A DNA stretch of 10,912 nucleotides from Candidatus Thorarchaeota archaeon (GTDB lineage Archaea > Asgardarchaeota > Thorarchaeia > Thorarchaeales > Thorarchaeaceae), in NCBI GenBank assembly GCA_029855925.1, contig JAGSHP010000199.1, positions 1 through 10,912 on the forward strand. The letters are read 5' to 3'. How positions within the stretch are numbered: position 1 is the stretch's first letter; the number at the start of each line of letters is the position of its first letter. The notes under the pieces were generated by a model. The model was not told where the DNA came from. It did not search any database and saw only the letters and a list, made by a program, of their open reading frames with translations. A program made the position numbers and the translations under genes. This document shows, in pieces, positions 1 to 5,741 of this stretch.

Positions 1-138
1 GAGAATATACAGTGCCCGCGATGTGGACATGTTGGATGTGATGTCTTTAGTCGGGTGACAGGTTATGTCCAGGCCATCTCGTCATGGAACTCCTCCAAGA
101 GGCAGGAGTTCATTGATCGACACAGGTACAAGCTGTAG
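1..138 (+). CDS. nrdD: Anaerobic (class III) ribonucleoside-triphosphate reductase, C-terminal end (partial)
   Basis: Reading from base 1 gives 45 residues ending in TAG at 136-138; the 5' part lies outside the window. The fragment has a CPRC zinc-type cysteine pair, then SRVTGY, then a WNSSKRQEF-like tail. This is the characteristic C-terminus of NrdD. The family reduces NTPs to dNTPs anaerobically, using a glycyl radical in the RVxGY motif; here that glycine is the codon at 61-63. The preceding CxxC would be the second half of the four-cysteine zinc site. The radical is installed by a radical SAM activase, and a good candidate is encoded at 7553-8248, about 7.4 kb away on the same strand. 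No T-rich terminator is obvious after the stop, and the next gene is convergent. Confidence 0.88.
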   Translation, partial: ENIQCPRCGHVGCDVFSRVTGYVQAISSWNSSKRQEFIDRHRYKL

Positions 139-232
139 TCATCTAGAATACTCCGACTATCTATTGACTCAACAGATCTGCTGGCTTCGGGCATTGTCCT
201 ATGTTTCATCTACATTCAGACTGGATGAGCGG

Positions 233-520
233 TCAGCACATCCGCGACATGACTCCCGCTTCTATTCTGAGCTTGTCGATGATCTGTTGAAGCTCCATGA
301 ACCGATCCCGGTCAAGATGATAGAGCGGCTGTCTCATATCCTGAAGATTTGGAATCTTTCGACAAAGATTTACTCTGATCAGCTTCTTCAACGCAAAAGA
401 CACAGTGCGAGGAGGCAATTTCGCTTGGGTGGCTATCTGTTTTGGGCTCAGTGGCCCCTGAGACCTCAGACTGTCGAGAACTATTAACGCGCTTCGGGGA
501 AGGTCGCTGGTTGTAAGCAT
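233..520 (-). CDS. Small winged-helix DNA-binding protein
   Basis: A 95-residue protein from the ATG at 518-520. Residues 10-70 read as a winged helix: a helix with VLDSL, the LSPKQIATQAKL helix-turn, a recognition helix PPRTVSFALKKLI at about 36-48, and a wing ending QPLYHLD. This resembles MarR/TrmB/ArsR-like archaeal regulators. A basic, amphipathic C-terminal helix may dimerise. An in-frame TTG at 551-553 would add 11 residues, but GGGGTG lies about nine bases before the ATG, so I prefer the ATG. The gene converges with nrdD and diverges from the tandem-HTH regulator at 747, so both regulators may share the control region at 635-717. Target and ligand are unknown. The opposite strand is also open, but its translation looks like no protein. 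Confidence 0.7.
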   Translation of the reverse strand: MLTTSDLPRSALIVLDSLRSQGPLSPKQIATQAKLPPRTVSFALKKLIRVNLCRKIPNLQDMRQPLYHLDRDRFMELQQIIDKLRIEAGVMSRMC

Positions 521-634
521 ATGTTGGCACCCCGCTGGTACGATATTCTGCAAACGGGCACATCTTGCCTCTCAGGTCATGAACACCCACAGTCATGTTC
601 CTGTCAAAGCAAGACAACTCGCTTATTGGAAAAA

Positions 635-666
635 AACGGCAAACGTTATATAACTTTTATGCCGTT
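635..666. promoter_or_regulatory. Inverted repeat flanking a TATA box (candidate operator)
   Basis: AACGGCA at 635-641 and its exact complement TGCCGTT at 660-666 form a 7-base dyad with start-to-start spacing of 25 bases. It straddles the palindrome GTTATATAAC at 645-654. A dimeric regulator bound here would block TBP. The two adjacent genes both encode winged-helix regulators, so autoregulation is a reasonable inference. Confidence 0.45.
645..654 (+). promoter_or_regulatory. TATA box, probable promoter of the tandem-HTH regulator
   Basis: GTTATATAAC is a perfect palindrome in an AT-rich stretch. An archaeal start about 26 bases downstream would fall near 676, giving a leader of about 70 bases to the ATG at 747. 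Because the element is symmetric it could also serve the minus strand, towards the gene starting at 520. Confidence 0.45.
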
Positions 667-717
667 AGTCAATACACATAGATAATGAATATGTATATCA
701 AACATCTATGTGACTAA
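665..717. promoter_or_regulatory. Long interrupted inverted repeat at the predicted transcript start
   Basis: CACATAGAT at 675-683 is repeated in perfect inverted form as ATCTATGTG at 704-712, with a 20-base AT-rich spacer. The symmetry continues outward as TTAGT (665-669) against ACTAA (713-717), with a five-base bulge on the left. It lies just downstream of the TATA box and could be an operator overlapping the transcript start, or a leader hairpin. Which of the two cannot be told from sequence alone. Confidence 0.45.
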
Positions 718-746
718 TGTCCTTCCTTGCTATTCGGGGCTCCGTG

Positions 747-1841
747 ATGATTAGAAAGAAGTCGTTAGACACTCTAGACCTGCAGATTCTCTCTGCACTC
801 AACCAGCTCGGAGGAAAGGCATCAGCGGAGCTCTTATCCCAGATATTAAACCATCCAGCACGAACGATCAGGTACCGTCTGAGCAAGTTGAAAGAGGCAG
901 GCTATCTCAAGTTTCTCTATGCGATGACCCATGATCGCAAACTGGGTCTCGGCGACGCTCTCCTCACGCTTGACCTATCCCCCGGCGTATCAAACTTGGA
1001 CTCACTATTCCATGATATTCCCCTCTTCTACCTGTACGGTTCAACGATCGGGCAACACAACGGGCATCTCGCCCACTTCACCTATCCGTTGAAGGAGGAT
1101 AACCTTCCCGAACGCATTTGCAAGTCACTCCTGGAACGTGGACTGATTAAGGACTACTCTGTTCACGACACGATTGACATCATCTTCTCTCCAGGACAGA
1201 TAGAACATCTTGACATTCGGAGTGGCTGGCAATGGGACTGGCAAGAGTGGGCTGCTGAGTGCAAGAAGACGACTCAAGCCGCACCGACTGACCCCTCATT
1301 TGACTTTGATGTTGTGCGTGCCAAGTTCGACGCGCGGGACATTGCCATCCTGAGTCATCTGAAGGTGGATGCCGCTATGACTCTCAAGGAACTGGGTGTC
1401 AAGGTGGGTCTCTCACAGACTCAGGTCAATAAACGCATCAAACGAATGGAGCATGATGGAATAATTAAGGGATACAGGTGGACCACGGAGCACTACGAGG
1501 AACCTCTCCATCTTTATCTCTATCTTACGGTTGATGATTCTACCGACCCGCTTCTCAGCTGCCTATACAACCTGCCATTTCCGAAGGAGATGATTGCAGC
1601 AAACCAGACGGACTATGTCATCAGGCTACTGTTGTATCCCTCAAGTCTGACTTCCTTCCTTTGCGGTTTCGATCTGATTCGTGGACATCTCAAGTCATAT
1701 CGCACGCAACTGGTGTATCATCTTCAATCTATCCAGATGGGGCGACTCTTCTCAAGCTTTGATTCAGAGCAGGACGACTGGGTCGTCGATGTGGGCCAAT
1801 ATTTACAACTGATTGATAACTTCCAACCGCCCTCTGATTGA
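747..1841 (+). CDS. Tandem winged-helix, Lrp/AsnC-like transcriptional regulator
   Basis: A 364-residue protein from the ATG at 747. Two Lrp-like DNA-binding units are visible. The first, residues 7-56, has SLDTLDLQILSAL followed by a recognition helix near RTIRYRLSKLKEAGYL. The second, residues 194-245, has FDARDIAILSHL, then LSQTQVNKRIKRMEHDGIIKGY. Each is followed by 110-130 residues of alpha/beta sequence that may hold degenerate ligand-binding or dimerisation modules. This doubled layout differs from a canonical Lrp of about 150 residues with one HTH and one RAM domain. An in-frame ATG at 717 would add ten residues, but the Lrp-like N-terminus fits 747. It converges with the nifU-like gene, with only 15 bases between their stops. 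Regulation of the sulfur operon or of itself is possible but unproven. Confidence 0.8.
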   Translation: MIRKKSLDTLDLQILSALNQLGGKASAELLSQILNHPARTIRYRLSKLKEAGYLKFLYAMTHDRKLGLGDALLTLDLSPGVSNLDSLFHDIPLFYLYGSTIGQHNGHLAHFTYPLKEDNLPERICKSLLERGLIKDYSVHDTIDIIFSPGQIEHLDIRSGWQWDWQEWAAECKKTTQAAPTDPSFDFDVVRAKFDARDIAILSHLKVDAAMTLKELGVKVGLSQTQVNKRIKRMEHDGIIKGYRWTTEHYEEPLHLYLYLTVDDSTDPLLSCLYNLPFPKEMIAANQTDYVIRLLLYPSSLTSFLCGFDLIRGHLKSYRTQLVYHLQSIQMGRLFSSFDSEQDDWVVDVGQYLQLIDNFQPPSD

Positions 1842-1856
1842 GTCTTGGTCTTCGGC

Positions 1857-2636
1857 CTATTCCATTGTGACCAGTGCGTCAACGAACAGCTCGTAGGTCG
1901 TGTCTTCGTCCAGGTTGTGCACAATGAGCTTCTCGAGCTCGCCCTCGCCCTTTGCCTCAAGAATCTCGCCCTCGGTTATCACCTTTACAGACGAGTCATT
2001 GAGTCTGCGATTTAACTCGTCTGACACTGCAATTTTTCTCTTGGGCGTAATCAAAACGACACGATTGGTATATTCTGTCAGTTTTATGGCGGTTTCCACG
2101 GACTCTTCTCCTGTGAACATGACCACCACTCTGAGGTCTCGGAAATCGTCAAAGTTCGTGGCCCTCTCTGAAATTCCCTTACCGATGAACTCCTCCTTGC
2201 CCTTGATCTCAGTTGTCTGGATTTGAGTCTGTTCCTCGTCTTCCTCCATGGCGAGACCGTGTTCTATCATATAATTCTTGATTGCTTCGTGTAACGCATC
2301 TGCAGCCAGATTGGAACAGTGCATCTTGATTGGGGGGAGCCCATCAAGCTCCTCTGCGACATCTGCCCGTGTGACCTTCATTGCCTCTTCGAGAGTCATA
2401 CCTTTGACCATTTCGGTTGTCATGCTGCTGGTCGCAATTGCAGAGCCGCACCCAAAGGTCTGGAACTTAGCATCTACGATGCGTCCGTCTTCAACCTTGA
2501 TGTATACCTCCATCAGGTCGCCGCAGACGGGATTGCCAACTCTCCCGGATGCAACGTCCTCGCCCTCAAGAGACCCAACATTTCTTGGGTTTCTGAAGTG
2601 GTCAAGAACCTTATCAGAATACTTGGTTGACTTCAT
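1857..2636 (-). CDS. nifU: IscU/NifU Fe-S scaffold fused to a degenerate thioredoxin-reductase NADPH-domain-like module
   Basis: 259 residues. Residues 1-125 are a complete IscU-type scaffold: Cys38 and Asp40 in VCGD, Cys63 in FGCGSA, and His106-Cys107 in HCSNLA. These are the ligands that hold the nascent Fe-S cluster. After an acidic, Gln-rich linker (127-142), residues 143-259 follow a TrxB central domain. EEFIGKGIS matches the run-up to the redox motif, but CATC is replaced by RATN (158-161). The GGGDSA dinucleotide loop reads FTGEES (174-179) and the HRR NADPH motif reads TPK. The end, ELFVDALVTME, matches ELPVDGVFVAIG of TrxB. Redox and nucleotide chemistry are probably lost, leaving a docking or regulatory role (inference). 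It is last in the operon. Its SD AGGTGA (2647-2652) contains the stop codon of the iscS-like gene. Confidence 0.88.
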   Translation of the reverse strand: MKSTKYSDKVLDHFRNPRNVGSLEGEDVASGRVGNPVCGDLMEVYIKVEDGRIVDAKFQTFGCGSAIATSSMTTEMVKGMTLEEAMKVTRADVAEELDGLPPIKMHCSNLAADALHEAIKNYMIEHGLAMEEDEEQTQIQTTEIKGKEEFIGKGISERATNFDDFRDLRVVVMFTGEESVETAIKLTEYTNRVVLITPKRKIAVSDELNRRLNDSSVKVITEGEILEAKGEGELEKLIVHNLDEDTTYELFVDALVTME

Positions 2637-2646
2637 CTATTTATCA

Positions 2647-3810
2647 TCACCTTGATTTGTATAATGGTGAGAGTTCTCGAAGTCGCGTCACTATCTCAGG
2701 CACCGCTTCAAGAACCTCCTCAACTTCATCCTTTGTTGTGAATCTTCCAACTGTGAGCTGCAACGAACCATGTGCCTCCTCGTGAATGAGGCCTGTGGCT
2801 ATGAGAGTGTGTGATGGCTCTAGCGTCTTGGACGAGCAGGCGGACCCTGTGGACACTGCAATGCCCCTGTCTTTGAATGACAGCAAGATGGCCTCCCCTT
2901 CGATACCATCAAAACGAAAGTGAGCGTTACTTGCCAGTCGTTCTGTGGGGTGACCATTGAGATGCGAATCGGGGACCGTATTGAGAATCTCCTCAATTAG
3001 TTGATCTCGATGACCCATCATTCGCTTCGTTTCGTCCTTCATTTCTCTCTGTGCAATCTCTGCAGCTGCACTCATTCCTACAATGGCTGGAATATTCTCT
3101 GACCCCGATCTGAGACCTCTCTCCTGACCGCCACCTATGATGATCGGATTGACTCTGTATCTCTTCTGCATATACAGAACGCCAAGGCCTCTTGGTCCAT
3201 AGATGTCGTTTGAACTGAGCGACATCAAGTTTATGCGGTCCCTTCGCACATCGATGCCGACCAATCCCTCGGCAGCCACTGCGTCTGTGTGAAATGCAAT
3301 TCCTCTGGCCTCTGCCAGTTCTCCTATCTCTTGTATTCTCTGGATCGTTCCTATCTCATTACTTGCGTGGCCAACGGAGATGAGAATGGTGTCGTCTCGA
3401 ATCCGCCGCTCAATCTTGGCTGGATTCACTCTCCCATACTGGTCTACAGGAACCTTCGAAATCTCAAAGCCGATTGAAGTCAGATACTTTGCAATATTGT
3501 GGATTGAGATGTGTTCAATCTCCGAGATGATTATGTGATTTCCCTTGCGCTTGTTCCTCAGTGCATATCCGATCAGTGCCATGTTGTTTGACTCTGTGGC
3601 ACCTGATGTGAAGATGATCTCGTCAGGGTCCGCATTGATGAAGCCAGCTATGGTCTCCCGGCCCCTTTCAAGGGCCTCGGTGGCGACATCGCCTACGTGA
3701 TGCAATGCTGATGGATTACCAAAGTGTTCTGTAAAATAGGGTGACATCTTCTCTACGACACGGGGGTCGACAGGTTTTGCCGATTGATAGTCCATGTAAA
3801 TGCTTCTCAT
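2647..3810 (-). CDS. iscS: IscS/NifS-family protein lacking the PLP-binding lysine
   Basis: 387 residues from the ATG at 3808-3810, supported by an SD GAGGTG (3817-3822) six bases upstream. A GTG at 3829-3831 is a competing but weaker start. The class V aminotransferase fold is clear: FGNPSALH, TSGATESNN, EHISIHN with His100, HTDA with Asp176, GGGQERGLRSGSENIP, and the persulfide loop STGSACSS with Cys325. At the usual SxHK-YGPKG site the protein reads SSND-IYGPRG, with Asp202 for the Schiff-base lysine and Asn201 for the histidine. The Gln contacting PLP is Ala179. From memory, A. fulgidus IscS also has Asp here and lacks ordinary desulfurase activity, while its cysteine helps ligate a cluster with IscU. 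This protein is probably a similar partner of the neighbouring IscU. Full family length; no frameshift. Confidence 0.92.
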   Translation of the reverse strand: MRSIYMDYQSAKPVDPRVVEKMSPYFTEHFGNPSALHHVGDVATEALERGRETIAGFINADPDEIIFTSGATESNNMALIGYALRNKRKGNHIIISEIEHISIHNIAKYLTSIGFEISKVPVDQYGRVNPAKIERRIRDDTILISVGHASNEIGTIQRIQEIGELAEARGIAFHTDAVAAEGLVGIDVRRDRINLMSLSSNDIYGPRGLGVLYMQKRYRVNPIIIGGGQERGLRSGSENIPAIVGMSAAAEIAQREMKDETKRMMGHRDQLIEEILNTVPDSHLNGHPTERLASNAHFRFDGIEGEAILLSFKDRGIAVSTGSACSSKTLEPSHTLIATGLIHEEAHGSLQLTVGRFTTKDEVEEVLEAVPEIVTRLRELSPLYKSR

Positions 3811-3821
3811 CAATTCCACCT

Positions 3822-4175
3822 CTAGAACCACATTGTGGCATCAGCCTCAAGCACCAAGTCATTGAGCGTTGCAGCACCCACAATCTTCAGACCTTCCACT
3901 AGCTCGACATCTTTCCATCCAAGCATTTGCTTTGAGGCCTCGCAGACATAGACCTCGATTCCCATCTCGAGAGTCTTTCTTAGCATGTCACCGAAACATG
4001 GGAACGAACCAATCTTTATTGATGCTGCCATCTCAGGTGTTAGAACTCGCAGTGCCTGACCCAAGTAGTAGACCTTTGCATCGATATCCATCATCTTTGC
4101 AGATTGTGCCAACACAAGAGGAGAATACTGTCTCTCCGGGTCGTTGCTTGTCTGCACATACAGAATGCTGCTCAC
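3822..4175 (-). CDS. DsrE/TusD-family sulfur carrier-like protein
   Basis: 117 residues from the GTG at 4173-4175, which has AGGTGA (4181-4186) five bases upstream. A GTG at 4182-4184 is in frame but lies inside that SD and has none of its own. The chain opens with the DsrE-like strand SSILYVQTS. It has an alpha/beta layout, a family-type cysteine in VYVCEAS (Cys78), a second cysteine at Cys60 (FPCFGD), and ends ADATMWF. DsrE/DsrF/TusBCD proteins pass persulfide sulfur between carriers such as TusA and downstream acceptors. It is encoded between tusA and the iscS-like gene, with one base or less between reading frames, so a role in delivering sulfur to Fe-S assembly is a fair inference. It could also be a peroxiredoxin-like DsrE paralogue of other function. 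Confidence 0.82.
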   Translation of the reverse strand: MSSILYVQTSNDPERQYSPLVLAQSAKMMDIDAKVYYLGQALRVLTPEMAASIKIGSFPCFGDMLRKTLEMGIEVYVCEASKQMLGWKDVELVEGLKIVGAATLNDLVLEADATMWF

Positions 4176-4185
4176 TTTGTTCACC

Positions 4186-4425
4186 TTATTTTGTTCGTCT
4201 GATTAGAAATCTGTGGACGCCATCTTCAAGAAGCTCGTACTTGACGATCTCGTGACCTGTCCGTTTGGCGAAGCGCTTCAAGTCCTCTTCTGCCGCGGGG
4301 TCGTCAGCGATCACCTCAAGTATCTGCCCTACCTCTATCTCGTCAATTGACTCCCTGGTAAGGAATAGTGGCTGTGGGCAATACAGCCCTATACAGTCAA
4401 TTGTTTCAGCCGGCTCTTCTGACAT
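4186..4425 (-). CDS. tusA: TusA/SirA-family sulfur carrier
   Basis: 79 residues from the ATG at 4423-4425, with AGGTG (4432-4436) six bases upstream. A GTG at 4432-4434 is in frame but is part of that SD. The fold signature is plain: a first strand with DCIGLYCPQPL, the CPxP motif with Cys16, then a helix, then ILEVIADDPAAEEDL, then a C-terminal strand ending HRFLIRR. TusA proteins carry a persulfide on the CPxP cysteine and hand it on; archaeal homologues commonly sit beside dsrE genes. There is an extra Cys11 before the motif. It is first in the operon, and its stop TAA (4186-4188) overlaps the SD of the dsrE-like gene, which suggests coupled translation and matched amounts of the two carriers. 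Confidence 0.9.
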   Translation of the reverse strand: MSEEPAETIDCIGLYCPQPLFLTRESIDEIEVGQILEVIADDPAAEEDLKRFAKRTGHEIVKYELLEDGVHRFLIRRTK

Positions 4426-4467
4426 CCTTAACACCTAACCATTGTTAATATTAGTTACAGTCTGTTA

Positions 4468-4475
4468 CTTATAAC
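4468..4475 (-). promoter_or_regulatory. TATA box of the tusA-dsrE-iscS-nifU operon
   Basis: On the minus strand this reads GTTATAAG. A start about 26 bases downstream, near 4446, would leave a leader of about 20 bases carrying the AGGTG SD of tusA. No other promoter-like element is needed for the three downstream genes, which are tightly packed. Confidence 0.55.
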
Positions 4476-4501
4476 GATTGTGTTGAATGAGTTTCCAAGC
4501 C

Positions 4502-4524
4502 GTTCATACACAATGATAATGAAC
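4502..4524. promoter_or_regulatory. Short dyad between two divergent promoters
   Basis: GTTCAT (4502-4507) and ATGAAC (4519-4524) form a 6-base inverted repeat with an 11-base spacer. It lies between the TATA boxes of the sulfur operon (4468) and the deacetylase gene (4559). It could be an operator, but a 6-base dyad may arise by chance. Confidence 0.25.
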
Positions 4525-4558
4525 AGACCAAGGCCATCTAGTGCCATGACCGCAATCT

Positions 4559-4566
4559 CATTTAAG
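4559..4566 (+). promoter_or_regulatory. TATA-like element upstream of the deacetylase-family gene
   Basis: CATTTAAG lies about 26 bases before the ATGATG at 4586-4591. No SD precedes those codons, so the mRNA may be leaderless, starting at or next to the first codon. Confidence 0.45.
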
Positions 4567-4585
4567 GCAATTCATAGTCGATTCG

Positions 4586-5665
4586 ATGATGTCAACTGCC
4601 AAGAATTGTCGTGTTGCCTTCATGTGGAATGAGGGTTTCGAACGATTTGACAATGGACCCAGACACCCTATTCGCAATGGTCGATTTCGCGGCGTTCGGG
4701 ACTATCTTCGCCAACAGGGCTTTTTCCATGACGGTTTCGCCACTGAGATGATCTCGAGTCAGTTGCCGGTCTCATTGATTGAACGAGCACACGACTCATC
4801 TTACATCGACACGGTAAAAGAGATCTCTCGGACGGGAGTTGGGGCGATAGATATCGACACTCCTGGATTTGTGGGAATCTATGACACAGCACGATGGCTC
4901 TGTGGGAGCACCACCACGGGTGTCATGGCAATTCTTCAAGATGGCATTGACCACTTTGTTACACCAACCGGGGGCTTTCATCACGCCTTTAGTGACCATG
5001 GCGGGGGGTTCTGCGTGTTCAATGATGTTGCAGCCTCAGTACTCCTTCTACGTGACAATGGTCTTCGACGCGTTTTGATTGTTGACCTCGATGTCCATCA
5101 TGGCAACGGAATTCAGGACTACTTCTACAACGATCCAAGTGTCATGTACATCTCCCTACACGAGGACCCTGACTGGCTCTACCCACATACTGGCAGAGTT
5201 TCAGAGATTGGTGCTGGCGATGCTGCTGGGTACACAGTGAACGTCCCAATCCCAATGGACAGCGGTGACGACGTCTATAGGTTCGCCTTTGACGAGATTG
5301 TTGTTCCACTTGCCAATTCGTTCAGTCCCGAGTTCATTCTGTTTCTGCCGGGGTTTGACACACACTATCTCGACCCACTATCTCATACGGTGACGACCAC
5401 CAACTTCGTACGATACACGACTGAGTTCATCCATGAACTTTCACATCGATGCTGCGATGGCAATCTGGGAATAATGGCTGGTGGCGGTTACCACGCAGAC
5501 GCACTGAACTGGGGTGTCGCCACTGCAATGTCGGTATTGACCGGCCACATGTACCACACCCCACCTGAGAGACCCCCTATAGAAGACGACGATGAAACAT
5601 GGGATGAAGTGCGTAACACTGTCGACCAGATTAAGAGAACAGTATTCCCAATCCATAATTTGTAG
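4586..5665 (+). CDS. Histone-deacetylase-superfamily zinc amidohydrolase
   Basis: 359 residues. The arginase/deacetylase fold motifs are all present. There is a His dyad His132-His133 in GGFHHAFSDHGGGFCVFNDVA. The zinc ligands are Asp169 and His171 in DLDVHHGNG and Asp258 in GFDTHYLDPL. The transition-state tyrosine is Tyr302 in GGGYH. The family removes acetyl or other acyl groups from lysine, polyamines or small amides; members are typically cytosolic and zinc dependent. With all catalytic residues intact it should be active. The acidic tail after residue 330 is less conserved. Whether the substrate is a chromatin protein, an enzyme or a small molecule (as for AcuC-like or acetylpolyamine hydrolases) cannot be read from sequence. 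It diverges from the sulfur operon and is followed 76 bases later by a sensor kinase. ATG 4586 or 4589 could be the start. Confidence 0.92.
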   Translation: MMSTAKNCRVAFMWNEGFERFDNGPRHPIRNGRFRGVRDYLRQQGFFHDGFATEMISSQLPVSLIERAHDSSYIDTVKEISRTGVGAIDIDTPGFVGIYDTARWLCGSTTTGVMAILQDGIDHFVTPTGGFHHAFSDHGGGFCVFNDVAASVLLLRDNGLRRVLIVDLDVHHGNGIQDYFYNDPSVMYISLHEDPDWLYPHTGRVSEIGAGDAAGYTVNVPIPMDSGDDVYRFAFDEIVVPLANSFSPEFILFLPGFDTHYLDPLSHTVTTTNFVRYTTEFIHELSHRCCDGNLGIMAGGGYHADALNWGVATAMSVLTGHMYHTPPERPPIEDDDETWDEVRNTVDQIKRTVFPIHNL

Positions 5666-5705
5666 CTGAACTGGCAATACAATTCTCTCGCCTTTGATAT
5701 GAGAT

Positions 5706-5725
5706 ACTTTTTTCTACTATACTTT
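5706..5725 (+). terminator. T-rich tract, possible archaeal terminator after the deacetylase gene
   Basis: A run of six T (5708-5713) is followed by further T-rich sequence within 50 bases of the preceding stop codon. Archaeal RNA polymerase can stop on such tracts without a hairpin. The same AT-rich stretch could instead hold the promoter of the kinase gene starting at 5742. Confidence 0.3.
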
Positions 5726-5741
5726 CTCATTGCAGGTGGGT

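Noticed and set aside
65..487. 140-residue plus-strand open frame over the nrdD end and the small winged-helix gene
   Set aside because: Its translation has no recognisable motif. It overlaps the nrdD tail in another frame and lies antisense to a convincing winged-helix protein.
1857..2255. Possibility that the TrxB-like tail of the nifU gene arose from a frameshift or assembly join of two genes
   Set aside because: The frame is continuous through an acidic linker, and the tail has changed at just the catalytic motifs while keeping fold residues, as expected of a long-standing fusion.
2647..3810. Possibility that the iscS-like gene is a decaying pseudogene because of Lys to Asp
   Set aside because: The frame is full length, all other family motifs are well kept, it has a strong SD, and an Asp form is recalled as functional in A. 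fulgidus.
3869..4255. 128-residue plus-strand open frame over dsrE and tusA
   Set aside because: It is antisense to two recognised sulfur-carrier genes and has no family signature.
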